A model generated the notes under the pieces. The model was not told the origin of the DNA. It did no database searches and worked only from the letters and a program-made list of their open reading frames with translations. This document shows, piece after piece, positions 43,885 through 52,498 of a DNA stretch of 64,000 nucleotides. The translations under genes were made by a program, and so were the position numbers. Source of the DNA: Campylobacteraceae bacterium (GTDB lineage Bacteria; Campylobacterota; Campylobacteria; Campylobacterales; Arcobacteraceae); NCBI GenBank assembly GCA_013215945.1, contig JABSOM010000006.1, positions 62,001-126,000 on the forward strand, given 5' to 3'. Within the stretch, counting starts at the first letter, position 1, and each line of letters begins with the position of its first letter.

Positions 43885-45444
43885 TTATAAGTTATTGTTT
43901 AATATTCTTAGAGCAGTTGTTTTTTCATTTTCTTTTTTCTCATCGTTCCACTTAAAATACTCAGCCATTATATTAACAACTGTATCTAATGATTCTTTAG
44001 CAGCATCTTTATCTATTAGAGCTAAACTTGTTCGTCTTACTAAAAAATCCAAAGGTTTTTTAACAAATTCATATTCTAAACAATACATTAATTCAGCATG
44101 TGTATAAAGATAGTTTTTGTTGATATACTCATTTTTATTCCCAGAAGAAAGAACCAAAGAAGTTTTATCACCATACAAAGAAACAAGATGTTGAAATGTT
44201 TTATCTTCATTATTATTGTCTTTTTTGAAAGAATCAAAATTTTCACTTCCAATTAATTTTAATTTTTTTGTAAAACATTTATTTTTATTTAAATCAAACT
44301 TTTTATCAAGATAATCTACTACTTCTTGTGACATTTTTCTATACGTAGTCCATTTTCCACCAATAATACTTACCAAACCAGATTTTGAGCTAGTAATTAC
44401 ATGATCACGTACTATTGTTGATGTATCTGCATCTTTATCAGGCGCAACCAAAGGTCTAATTCCACACCAAGAAGATAAAATTTCACTCTTATTAATTTTT
44501 AATGAAAAATATATTTCTAAGTGTTTTAAAATATATTCAATATCTTTATCACTTACTTCTGGTCTTTCTTGCAGTTTTGTACTTTCATCTGTAGTACCTA
44601 CTAAACATTTTCCCATCCAAGGTAAAATAAATAATACTCTTCCATCTTCCGTTTTTGGTATCATTAAACCTTCACCTAAAGGCAAGTATTTTTTGTCCAA
44701 TACAATATGAATTCCAGAACTTAAATCCAGCATCTTTTTTGCTTCTTTATCATCTAAGCGTCTAATATTATCTGAAAATACTCCCGTAGCATTTACAATC
44801 ATGTCTGCTTCTACTGTGTATTCTTCATTATTGATTTTATCTTTTATTCTTAAACCACTAACTTTTTCATTCTCATATTCAAAACCAAGTACTTCTTGAT
44901 AGTTTTTACAAACAGCTCCATGTTTTTGCGCCGTTTGCAAAAGAGATACATTTAGTTTACTGTCATTAAATGATCCATCATAGTATTTAACCCCACCAAC
45001 AAGGCCATCTTTTTTTATAATAGGAAAAGATTTTATCATGGTATCTTTAGAAACAATAGAAGATCTTCCTAGACCTTTTTTTCCTGCAACTAAATCATAT
45101 AAAGTTAAACCAATAAACATATACGGCAGTTCCCACCATTTATATATAGGAGTTACAAGTGTTAATCTTGAACATAAATGCGGTGCATTCTTAAGTAAAC
45201 GTGATCTTTCTTTTAAACCTTCTTTGACCAATAAGAACTGATCTTTGTTTAATTTTTTTACTGCTGCTTCTAAATAACGAACGCCGCCATGAACTAATTT
45301 AGTACTTCTTGAGCTTGTACCTTCTGAAAAATCATTTTTTTCTAATAATAATGTTTTAATTCCCCTAGAAGCTGCATCCAATGCTATTCCACTTCCAGTT
45401 GCTCCACCACCTATAATAATAAGTTCATATTTGTTTTTTTTCAT
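43885..45444 (-). CDS. glpD: Aerobic glycerol-3-phosphate dehydrogenase, copy 1
   Basis: 519 residues. FAD-binding 'IIIGGGATGSGIALDAASRG', 'EGTSSRSTKLVHGGVRYLE', 'SSWCGIRPLV', 'GGKWTTYRKM', and a C-terminal domain. Membrane-associated flavoenzyme oxidising glycerol 3-phosphate to dihydroxyacetone phosphate with electrons to quinone. Only three residues differ from the copy at 50518 (here K in 'TMIKSFPI', E in 'LGFEYENE', E in 'IMAEYFKW'). Transcribed away from the phn-type operon; operator-like sites lie just upstream (45481). It may serve glycerol 3-phosphate from that operon or from the GDPD unit. Confidence 0.96.
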   Translation of the reverse strand: MKKNKYELIIIGGGATGSGIALDAASRGIKTLLLEKNDFSEGTSSRSTKLVHGGVRYLEAAVKKLNKDQFLLVKEGLKERSRLLKNAPHLCSRLTLVTPIYKWWELPYMFIGLTLYDLVAGKKGLGRSSIVSKDTMIKSFPIIKKDGLVGGVKYYDGSFNDSKLNVSLLQTAQKHGAVCKNYQEVLGFEYENEKVSGLRIKDKINNEEYTVEADMIVNATGVFSDNIRRLDDKEAKKMLDLSSGIHIVLDKKYLPLGEGLMIPKTEDGRVLFILPWMGKCLVGTTDESTKLQERPEVSDKDIEYILKHLEIYFSLKINKSEILSSWCGIRPLVAPDKDADTSTIVRDHVITSSKSGLVSIIGGKWTTYRKMSQEVVDYLDKKFDLNKNKCFTKKLKLIGSENFDSFKKDNNNEDKTFQHLVSLYGDKTSLVLSSGNKNEYINKNYLYTHAELMYCLEYEFVKKPLDFLVRRTSLALIDKDAAKESLDTVVNIMAEYFKWNDEKKENEKTTALRILNNNL

Positions 45445-45480
45445 GGATTCTATTCCTTATTTTCTAACTACATCATAAGG

Positions 45481-45775
45481 CTATAATGTTATGGGTTAGA
45501 TTATAAGGTCATAACCTTTTAAAGTAGATTAAACTAAAAGATTGCATTATTTTTTAATAAAACCCTCATAATATTTAAGTAAATAACGCCAAACAAAAAA
45601 ACAAAATAATTGATTTATTAGCCTTGGATGTCCCTTCTAGTCGCTTTAAATAATAAAATAAATATTATTTGAATTAAAATAGTTTTTAAGAACTTTTGAA
45701 ATTTAGAAACAATTTAAGCTATCTTTAAAATTTGATACGTCACTATAAAACTATCATTATGATGTTATAATGTTG
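45481..45775. promoter_or_regulatory. Divergent glpD1/phnD control region with two operator-like sites
   Basis: The 414-base gap 45445-45858 has no gene. CTATAATGTTATGGGTTAG (45481-45499) lies 37 bases before glpD copy 1, followed by a GGTTA/TAACC dyad to 45515. CATTATGATGTTATAATGTT (45755-45774) lies 84 bases before the binding-protein gene, with TACGTCACTATAAA just upstream. The second contains a TATAAT that could be the -10 element. Confidence 0.6.
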
Positions 45776-45858
45776 CTAGATATTTATAAGATTGTGATTA
45801 AGTATATATGTCTGACTTGATAGTGTATAGTTAAACATACAAAATTAAAGGAAAAACA

Positions 45859-46914
45859 ATGAACACACAAAAATATGTACAAAAACTAAAAATAGCTTTT
45901 ATGAGTATGTTATTTTTAGCAGGAAGTATGGCTCAAGCTGAAGGTTGTAGTAATAGAGGCGTTTTAGACAATAGATATTGTGATGAAAACAAAGATATGG
46001 TTGCCGATGCTCCTCAAAATTCGGAAAACTATAAAAACCCAAGTACATTAGTATTTACTTATACACCAGTTGAAGATCCAGCTGTTTATAAAGATGCTTT
46101 TGCTGATTTTCAAGCCTATTTATCAAAAGCTACAGGTAAAAGAATTATTTATTACACTGTGCATTCTAATGCAGCTGAAGTTGAAGCTTTACGTTCAGGA
46201 CGTTTACATATTGCTGGATTCTCTACAGGACCTACAGGTTATGCAGTTAATTTAGGTGGTTTTGTACCTATCGCTGTAAAGGGAACAAGCGAAGGTTTTC
46301 AAGGGTATAACTTAATTATGATAGTTAGAAAAGACAGTCCTATCAAAAAAATGAGCGACATAAAGGGCAAAACAGTTGCTCACACATCTTCTTCTTCAAA
46401 TTCAGGAAATTTAGCTCCTAGAGCGCTCTTCCCTAAAATAGGAATCACTCCAGGTGTTGACTATACTGTTAAATATTCTGGTAAGCATGATCAATCTATT
46501 TTAGGTGTTTTATCTGGAGATTATGATGCTGCACCAGTTGCTTCTGATGTTTTCAAAAGAATGAGTGCAGCAGGTAGAATTAATAGTGAAGACTTTAGAA
46601 TTTTATATACTAGTCCTCAGTTTCCAACATCTTCATTTGGTTACTCAAGTGAATTAGCACCTGAATTGGCTAAAAAAATTAAAGATGCTTTTTATTCTTA
46701 CCGTTTTACACCAGAAATGACAAAAACTTTTGGTGGTGCTGATAGGTTTTTCCCTATAACATACAAAAAAGAATGGCAAGTAATTCGTGATATAGCTCAC
46801 TCTACAGGAGTAGCGTATACTGAAAGTGGTTTGAAAAAACTAGCAGCAAAAGATGCTGCTAAGAAAGCAAAAAAAGCTGCTAAGAAAGCTGCTGCTGCAA
46901 AAAATAAAAGCTAA
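45859..46914 (+). CDS. phnD: Phosphonate/phosphate-ester-type ABC binding protein (PhnD family)
   Basis: 351 residues, signal peptide about 1-27 (cleavage near 'SMAQAEG'). PhnD family text: 'FTYTPVEDPAVYKDAFADFQAYLSKATG', 'ALRSGRLHIAGFSTGPTGYAV', 'VAHTSSSSNSGNLAPRALF', 'KHDQSILGVLSGDYDAAPVASDV'. The serine-rich phosphonate/oxyanion-binding segment is recognisable. The last ~25 residues are an unusual lysine/alanine repeat tail. Followed by an imperfect terminator and phnC. No C-P lyase genes are in the window, so the ligand may be a phosphate ester rather than a phosphonate. Confidence 0.88.
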   Translation: MNTQKYVQKLKIAFMSMLFLAGSMAQAEGCSNRGVLDNRYCDENKDMVADAPQNSENYKNPSTLVFTYTPVEDPAVYKDAFADFQAYLSKATGKRIIYYTVHSNAAEVEALRSGRLHIAGFSTGPTGYAVNLGGFVPIAVKGTSEGFQGYNLIMIVRKDSPIKKMSDIKGKTVAHTSSSSNSGNLAPRALFPKIGITPGVDYTVKYSGKHDQSILGVLSGDYDAAPVASDVFKRMSAAGRINSEDFRILYTSPQFPTSSFGYSSELAPELAKKIKDAFYSYRFTPEMTKTFGGADRFFPITYKKEWQVIRDIAHSTGVAYTESGLKKLAAKDAAKKAKKAAKKAAAAKNKS

Positions 46915-46935
46915 CACAAGTATTTTGAAATAATT

Positions 46936-46960
46936 TAAGCCCACTTTTTATGTGGCTTAG
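46936..46960 (+). terminator. Imperfect terminator between phnD and phnC
   Basis: TAAGCCCAC pairs with GTGGCTTA (one bulged base) around a T-rich loop. As in the Pot-type operon, it separates the binding-protein gene from the membrane-subunit genes. Confidence 0.55.
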
Positions 46961-46990
46961 ATTACTCATTCAGTTCTCTAAATCTTCCAT

Positions 46991-47074
46991 ATTTAAAAGA
47001 GGTTAGTATGTCGAAAACAAAAAGTTATATTGATTTAAAAGAGGTCCCTATGTCGAAAACAAAAAGTTATCTTG
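46991..47074 (+). repeat. 42-base in-frame tandem duplication of the phnC start region
   Basis: 46991-47032 and 47033-47074 are two copies of one unit containing the ribosome site (AAAAGAGG), the ATG and the first codons (MSKTKSY). They differ at about five positions. Being 14 codons long, either ATG gives a functional frame. Confidence 0.9.
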
Positions 47075-47817
47075 AAATTAAAAATCTTAAAAAATGGTAC
47101 GTACCTGGAGATTTGATTTTAAAAGGTATTAATATATCAATTACAAAACCAGAAGTAATAGCCATAATTGGTCCTTCTGGTACAGGAAAAAGTACTTTGC
47201 TTCGTTGCATAAACAGACTTGTTGATCCAAATGGTGGAGAAATTATTTTTAAAGATTTAGACCTTTGTCAAATAAAAGGTTCTACTTTACGGAAAGTCAG
47301 GCGTCATATGGGAATGGTTTTTCAAGAATATAACTTAGTTGAAAGACTAAGTGTTATTGAAAATGTTTTAACAGGACGACTTGGTTATATGACTTCATGG
47401 CAGGCTTTTAGAAAAAAATTCTCGCAAAAAGATATTAATACTGCTTATGAATTGCTAAAAACTGTTGGTTTGTCTGATCACGCAAAAAAGCGTGCAGATA
47501 GTTTATCTGGGGGTCAGAGACAAAGAGTTGGTATTGCCCGCGCAGTAATGCAAAATCCAGATATTTTATTAGCTGACGAACCTACATCCTCTCTGGATCC
47601 AAAGACGGCAGTTGAGATAATGGAACTAATAACAGATTTTTCTAAGAAAAACAATATTCCAGCTATTGTAAACATGCATGATGTTAAATTGGCACAGCGT
47701 TTTGCAACTAGAATTATTGGTATGTCTGAGGGTTATGTTGTTTACGATGGAGAACCATCAGGAATTACAGACACTTTGCTTAAGGAAATATATGGAGGCG
47801 AAGAATGGATGGAATAA
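47008..47817 (+). CDS. phnC: PhnC-type ABC transporter ATPase
   Basis: 269 residues from 47008, or 255 from the equivalent start at 47050 (see tandem duplication). Walker A '[17 protein letters not shown]', '[14 protein letters not shown]', signature '[17 protein letters not shown]', Walker B '[12 protein letters not shown]', switch His 'NMHDVKLA'. These are PhnC-specific phrases. The 255-residue form matches the family length, so the upstream start probably adds a dispensable tail. Overlaps the first permease by 13 bases. Confidence 0.93.
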   Translation: MSKTKSYIDLKEVPMSKTKSYLEIKNLKKWYVPGDLILKGINISITKPEVIAIIGPSGTGKSTLLRCINRLVDPNGGEIIFKDLDLCQIKGSTLRKVRRHMGMVFQEYNLVERLSVIENVLTGRLGYMTSWQAFRKKFSQKDINTAYELLKTVGLSDHAKKRADSLSGGQRQRVGIARAVMQNPDILLADEPTSSLDPKTAVEIMELITDFSKKNNIPAIVNMHDVKLAQRFATRIIGMSEGYVVYDGEPSGITDTLLKEIYGGEEWME

Positions 47818-48593
47818 AAAATAATTATCCCAATCCCTTTCCTACAAATTGGAAATTAATTGGATTGACCGTACTTTTTGTTCTATATGTAATTTATTCT
47901 GTAGAGGCAATGGGCTTGAGTTGGCCTCGATTTATTCAGGGATTATCTCACGCTGGGGATTTGTTGGCACGAATGGTTCCACCAAATTTTACGCGTTGGG
48001 CATTGTTATTAGAAGGATTGATTGAAAGTATTGAAATAGCTGTTATTTCTAGCTCTATAGGTATCTTTTTATCACTATTTATAGGACTATTGGCCGCTCG
48101 TAACTTTATGCCACTTTGGGTAAGTTCTTCTGTTCGAGTTTTTATTGCATTATGTCGTTCTTTTCACCCTGTAATTATTGCTATTTTATTCGTAAAGAGC
48201 GTTGGTTTTGGACCATTGGCAGGGATATTAACTCTTATTACTGCTTCTATTGGTTTTATTGCTAAACTCTTTGCAGAAGCAATTGAAGAGATATCTCTAA
48301 AACAAGTTGAAGCCATAAGAGCAACAGGTGCTAGTTTTTCAAGTATTATTTTGTTTTCTGTTCTACCACAGGTTTTTTCCAGATTTATAGGTTTTGCAAC
48401 ATATCAATTTGATTCTAACTTAAGAAACTCTACAATGATTGGAATTGTAGGAGCCGGTGGACTTGGTGGTACTTTATTCTCAGCATTTCAACGTTTTGAC
48501 TACGATTTTGTTGCAGCTATTTTAATTACAACCATCTTTGTCATACTAGTATGGGAATTTATATCTATTTTAGTGAGAAGGATTTTTATATGA
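47805..48593 (+). CDS. phnE: PhnE-type permease 1
   Basis: 262 residues, about five to six membrane segments, docking loop '[21 protein letters not shown]' cut to its core 'IRATGAS' and 'VGAGGLGG' typical of PhnE. Starts inside phnC and overlaps permease 2 by 4 bases. Confidence 0.92.
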   Translation: MDGIKNNYPNPFPTNWKLIGLTVLFVLYVIYSVEAMGLSWPRFIQGLSHAGDLLARMVPPNFTRWALLLEGLIESIEIAVISSSIGIFLSLFIGLLAARNFMPLWVSSSVRVFIALCRSFHPVIIAILFVKSVGFGPLAGILTLITASIGFIAKLFAEAIEEISLKQVEAIRATGASFSSIILFSVLPQVFSRFIGFATYQFDSNLRNSTMIGIVGAGGLGGTLFSAFQRFDYDFVAAILITTIFVILVWEFISILVRRIFI

Positions 48594-49387
48594 ATAACAT
48601 AGATTATTATTGGGAAAGATTCACTTTAAAACAACGTCTATTGCGTTATTTAGTATATGTTTGTTTTGTATCAGCTTTATTTTTCTCAATACGAACGGTA
48701 GAAGTTATTCCTGAATTTTTCTACGATGCACCAGAGCAAATGATGGATTTATTTTCCAGAATGTGGCCTATAGAATTTGAATACTATCCTATTGCTGTTC
48801 ACACTGCTATTATAGAAACATTAAACATTGCAACACTTGGTACTCTTGTAGCTTTAGTACTGGCTTTACCTTTAGCATTAATGAGTGCCTCAACTATTGT
48901 TTCTTATTCTTGGGTACATTGGGTAGCACGATTTTTTCTAGTTTCATCACGTACGGTCAATTCTTTAGTTTGGGCTTTACTTTTTGTTGCTGTTTTTGGA
49001 CCAGGTATTATATCAGGGGTTCTTGCTATCGCTTTTAGATCTATTGGTTTTATAGGAAAACTTTTAGGTGAAGCATTGGACGAGGTTAACATGGGATCTG
49101 TTGAAGCATTAAGAGCAACAGGTGCTCCTATGATTACCATTCTACTTAAAGCTTACTGGCCTCAAGTAATGCCAGCATTTTTTAGTATTATACTATTTAG
49201 GTGGGATATAAATGTTAGAGAATCTGCAGTTCTTGGCTTAGTTGGCGCTGGTGGAATTGGTGTAATCTTAAGTGATTCTATGAACTTATTTCAATGGAGA
49301 CAAGTTTCAATTGCATTATTGGCAATTTTTGCAGTAGTTATTATTGCTGAAATTATTGTTGTAAATATTCGAAAAAAATTAATATAA
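48590..49387 (+). CDS. phnE: PhnE-type permease 2
   Basis: 265 residues from ATG 48590 (ATGA overlap with permease 1); the frame opens earlier at 48551 inside permease 1, without a ribosome site. Docking loop 'EALRATGAPMITILLK', 'VGAGGIGVIL', about six membrane segments. Two different PhnE subunits build a heterodimeric channel, as in several phosphonate-type systems. Confidence 0.92.
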   Translation: MNNIDYYWERFTLKQRLLRYLVYVCFVSALFFSIRTVEVIPEFFYDAPEQMMDLFSRMWPIEFEYYPIAVHTAIIETLNIATLGTLVALVLALPLALMSASTIVSYSWVHWVARFFLVSSRTVNSLVWALLFVAVFGPGIISGVLAIAFRSIGFIGKLLGEALDEVNMGSVEALRATGAPMITILLKAYWPQVMPAFFSIILFRWDINVRESAVLGLVGAGGIGVILSDSMNLFQWRQVSIALLAIFAVVIIAEIIVVNIRKKLI

Positions 49388-49397
49388 ATAGGAAATT

Positions 49398-50165
49398 ATG
49401 AAAAGCCAAAAAATACAAAGCTTACCCATTAAAATAGATAATAATATTGAAGTAATTTTCAGTGATCTTGATGATACTTTAACATGGGAAGGAAAAATGC
49501 ACCAAGAGACGTACCTATCATTAGGTGCACTTAAAAAAAATGGAAAAAAAATTGTAGTAGTAACTGGCGCTTGCGCTGGTTGGTGCGACTGTATTATTAG
49601 AACTTGGCCAATAGATTGTATCATTGGCGAAAATGGTGCTTTTTGGTTATATTTAGATGAAAATGGAAATTTAATTAAACAATATCAACTAGCAGAGGAT
49701 GTGCGTAAAAAAAATTATTTGAAATTTATCAGTTATGCTGAAGAAATAAAACAATTATTTGGAATACCCTTAGCACAAGATCAAAATTTTCGTATTACAG
49801 ATATTGCATTTGATATCAATCAAGAAGTAAAAATTGATAAAGATATTGTTATTAAAGCATCTAATTGGCTAAGAAAAAAAGGCTTAAATGTTTCTGCTAG
49901 TTCAATTCATATTAATGCTTGGTTTGGTGACTACAACAAGGCTAAAACTTCGCTTTCTTGGCTTGAAAAACATGGTATCAAAAAAGAAAAATGTGCATTC
50001 ATTGGAGATTCTTCTAATGATGAACCAATGTATGAAGCTTTTGAACTAACAGTGGGAGTGGCAAATATTGCAAAAGTATTAGATACCCTTACTCATAAGC
50101 CAAAATATATCACCCATAGTAACGGAGGTTTTGGATTTGTTGAGTTTGCTCATTCTTTGATATAA
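49398..50165 (+). CDS. HAD-superfamily phosphatase (type IIB, Cof/MPGP-like)
   Basis: 255 residues. Motif I 'IFSDLDDTLTW' with nucleophile D23 and D25, motif II 'VVVTGACAG', motif IV 'CAFIGDSSNDEPM'. The cap between motifs II and III is the type-IIB alpha/beta kind, as in Cof-like and mannosyl-3-phosphoglycerate phosphatases. Ten bases after permease 2, so it most likely dephosphorylates the imported compound or a derivative. This supports a phosphate-ester substrate for the transporter. Exact substrate unknown. Confidence 0.88.
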   Translation: MKSQKIQSLPIKIDNNIEVIFSDLDDTLTWEGKMHQETYLSLGALKKNGKKIVVVTGACAGWCDCIIRTWPIDCIIGENGAFWLYLDENGNLIKQYQLAEDVRKKNYLKFISYAEEIKQLFGIPLAQDQNFRITDIAFDINQEVKIDKDIVIKASNWLRKKGLNVSASSIHINAWFGDYNKAKTSLSWLEKHGIKKEKCAFIGDSSNDEPMYEAFELTVGVANIAKVLDTLTHKPKYITHSNGGFGFVEFAHSLI

Positions 50166-50207
50166 TCTAAAACTTTTTTTATCAGTTTATGATTGTGAAA
50201 ATTGGTT

Positions 50208-50330
50208 TGTTCATGGTGTGAGGAATCAGAGTTAATGATAAACGCAAGCAGTAGCTTCTAGTGTAGTTAGAGGTGAAGCAAACAATAGTTCTGCTGCTGT
50301 TTATGCAATTGAAACATACAACGAATATCT
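50208..50330 (+). pseudogene. Ghost of a glpV-like binding-protein gene
   Basis: The plus strand at 50219-50241 (GGAATCAGAGTTAATGATAA) and 50257-50330 matches glpV at about 57632-57742. In one frame it reads SSVVRGEANNSSAAVYAIE where GlpV has SCVARGGATNSPAAVYAIE. A frameshift and a stop lie between the two parts. It ends exactly where the duplicated gntR fragment begins. Confidence 0.8.
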
Positions 50331-50386
50331 TCTAAAAGTTTTTCTTTTAATTGAAGATAAAGAGGTATGCCATTTTTTATAAACAA
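50323..50386 (-). pseudogene. 5' fragment of a second GntR/UTRA gene
   Basis: 64 bases corresponding to the TTG start and first 21 codons of the gene at 42980-43705 (GIPLYLQLKEKLLEDI part retained, one ATA-to-GCA-type change in the Ile-Pro region). Truncated by the junction with the glpV-like ghost. The following promoter lacks about 38 bases and one operator unit present in copy 1. Confidence 0.85.
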
Positions 50387-50463
50387 AAGTTATATCCTTT
50401 TACTAATATAGGTACTTAAGTCATAACATTATTTATTTACTATAGGATATTTTTACTTCTAGA

Positions 50464-50498
50464 GTGTATTTAAATTTATAAGTTTTTTTTAAATACAC
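50464..50498 (-). terminator. Terminator of glpD copy 2
   Basis: GTGTATTTAAA (50464-50474) pairs with its complement at 50488-50498, same structure as after copy 1. Confidence 0.6.
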
Positions 50499-50517
50499 CT
50501 ATTTACGCATTTGTTTT

Positions 50518-52077
50518 TTATAAGTTATTGTTTAATATTCTAAGAGCAGTAGTTTTTTCATTTTCTTTTTTCTCATCGTTCCACTTAAAATACAAAGCCA
50601 TTATATTAACAACTGTATCTAATGATTCTTTTGCAGCATCTTTATCTATTAGTGCTAAACTTGTTCGTCTTACTAAAAAATCCAAAGGTTTTTTAACAAA
50701 TTCATATTCTAAACAATACATTAATTCAGCATGTGTATAAAGATAGTTTTTGTTGATATACTCATTTTTATTCCCAGAAGAAAGAACCAAAGAAGTTTTA
50801 TCACCATACAAAGAAACAAGATGTTGAAATGTTTTATCTTCATTATTATTGTCTTTTTTGAAAGAATCAAAATTTTCACTTCCAATTAACTTTAATTTTT
50901 TAGTAAAACATTTATTTTTATTTAAATCAAACTTTTTATCAAGATAATCAACTACTTCTTGTGACATTTTTCTATACGTAGTCCATTTTCCACCAATAAT
51001 ACTTACCAAACCAGATTTTGAGCTGGTAATTACATGATCACGTACTATTGTTGATGTATCTGCATCTTTATCAGGCGCTACCAAAGGTCTAATCCCACAC
51101 CAAGAAGATAAAATTTCACTCTTATTAATTTTTAATGAAAAATATATTTCTAAGTGTTTTAAAATATACTCAATATCTTTGTCACTTACTTCTGGTCTTT
51201 CTTGAAGTTTTGTACTTTCATCCGTAGTTCCTACTAAACATTTTCCCATCCAAGGTAAAATAAATAATACTCTTCCATCTTCCGTTTTTGGAATCATTAA
51301 ACCTTCACCTAAAGGCAAGTATTTTTTGTCCAATACAATATGAATTCCAGAACTTAAATCCAGCATCTTTTTTGCTTCTTTATCATCTAAGCGTCTAATA
51401 TTATCTGAAAATACTCCCGTAGCATTTACAATCATGTCTGCTTCTACTGTGTATTCTTCATTATTGATTTTATCTTTTATTCTTAAACCACTAACTTTTT
51501 CATTTTCATATAAAAAACCAAGTACTTCTTGATAGTTTTTACAAACAGCTCCGTGTTTTTGTGCCGTTTGCAAAAGAGATACATTTAATTTACTGTCATT
51601 AAATGATCCATCATAGTATTTAACCCCACCAACTAAACCATCTTTTTTTATAATAGGAAAAGAGTTTATCATGGTATCTTTAGAAACAATAGAAGATCTT
51701 CCTAGCCCTTTTTTTCCTGCAACTAAATCATATAAAGTTAAGCCAATAAACATATACGGCAGTTCCCACCATTTATATATAGGAGTAACTAGTGTTAATC
51801 TTGAACATAAATGCGGTGCATTCTTAAGTAAACGTGATCTTTCTTTTAAACCTTCTTTAACCAATAAGAACTGATCTTTGTTTAATTTTTTTACTGCTGC
51901 TTCTAAATAACGAACCCCGCCATGAACTAATTTAGTACTTCTTGAGCTTGTACCTTCTGAAAAATCATTTTTTTCTAATAATAATGTTTTAATTCCCCTA
52001 GAAGCTGCATCCAATGCTATTCCACTTCCAGTTGCTCCACCACCTATAATAATAAGTTCATATTTGTTTTTTTTCAT
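50518..52077 (-). CDS. glpD: Aerobic glycerol-3-phosphate dehydrogenase, copy 2
   Basis: 519 residues with the same FAD and substrate motifs as copy 1 and three differences: N in 'TMINSFPI', L in 'LGFLYENE', L in 'IMALYFKW'. Both Glu-to-Leu changes need two base substitutions. Divergent from glpSTPQUV and upstream of glpK in the block, the arrangement known for rhizobial glycerol loci (glpD with glpSTPQUV), so this copy is the natural partner of glycerol uptake. Confidence 0.96.
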   Translation of the reverse strand: MKKNKYELIIIGGGATGSGIALDAASRGIKTLLLEKNDFSEGTSSRSTKLVHGGVRYLEAAVKKLNKDQFLLVKEGLKERSRLLKNAPHLCSRLTLVTPIYKWWELPYMFIGLTLYDLVAGKKGLGRSSIVSKDTMINSFPIIKKDGLVGGVKYYDGSFNDSKLNVSLLQTAQKHGAVCKNYQEVLGFLYENEKVSGLRIKDKINNEEYTVEADMIVNATGVFSDNIRRLDDKEAKKMLDLSSGIHIVLDKKYLPLGEGLMIPKTEDGRVLFILPWMGKCLVGTTDESTKLQERPEVSDKDIEYILKHLEIYFSLKINKSEILSSWCGIRPLVAPDKDADTSTIVRDHVITSSKSGLVSIIGGKWTTYRKMSQEVVDYLDKKFDLNKNKCFTKKLKLIGSENFDSFKKDNNNEDKTFQHLVSLYGDKTSLVLSSGNKNEYINKNYLYTHAELMYCLEYEFVKKPLDFLVRRTSLALIDKDAAKESLDTVVNIMALYFKWNDEKKENEKTTALRILNNNL

Positions 52078-52103
52078 GGATTCTATTCCTTATTTCCTAA
52101 CTA

Positions 52104-52422
52104 CATCATAAGGTTATAATGTTATGGATTAGATTATAAGGTCATAACCTTTAAAACTAGATTAAACTAAAATATTATATTACTTTTTAATAAAATCCAC
52201 ATGCTATTTAAGTAAACTAACACTAAGATAACGCCCAAACAAAAATTCAATATAATTAATCTTTTATACTTAGACTGACCTTATAGTGGCTTTAAATAAT
52301 AATAAAAATATTATCTGCATTAAAATGTTTTTTAAAAACTTTTGAAATTTAGGAACAATTTAAGCTATATTTAAATTTTGATACGTCACTATAAAGGCTA
52401 TCATTATAATGTTATAACGTTG
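52104..52422. promoter_or_regulatory. Divergent glpD2/glpS control region with two operator-like sites
   Basis: The 421-base gap 52078-52498 has no gene. ACATCATAAGGTTATAATG (52103-52121) with following TTATGG precedes glpD copy 2 by about 30 bases. CATTATAATGTTATAACGTT (52402-52421) precedes glpS by 77 bases, with TACGTCACTATAAA at 52382. Same pair and order as in the glpD1/phnD gap. Confidence 0.6.
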
Positions 52423-52498
52423 CTAAATATTTATAACAACATAGAGATTTTAATTATTAATATGAAATTGATAAAACTGAGAATTAGGAGTAAAGTGA

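Larger units (their letters stand above)
43642..45789. repeat. Segmental duplication, copy 1 (gntR 5' end, glpD, divergent promoter)
   Basis: About 2.1 kb matching 50323-52436: the first 21 gntR codons, the terminator, the whole of glpD and its upstream region to the middle of the divergent promoter. glpD is nearly identical; flanks carry small indels. Copy 1 keeps the full gntR and an extra 8-base operator unit. Confidence 0.9.
50323..52436. repeat. Segmental duplication, copy 2
   Basis: Counterpart of 43642-45789. glpD is conserved almost perfectly, while the divergent promoter region has many substitutions and small indels. This contrast points to purifying selection or gene conversion on glpD. 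Confidence 0.9.

Noticed and set aside
43642-52436. Duplicated glpD segment as a composite transposon
   Set aside because: No transposase, inverted terminal repeats or target-site duplication seen at either end.
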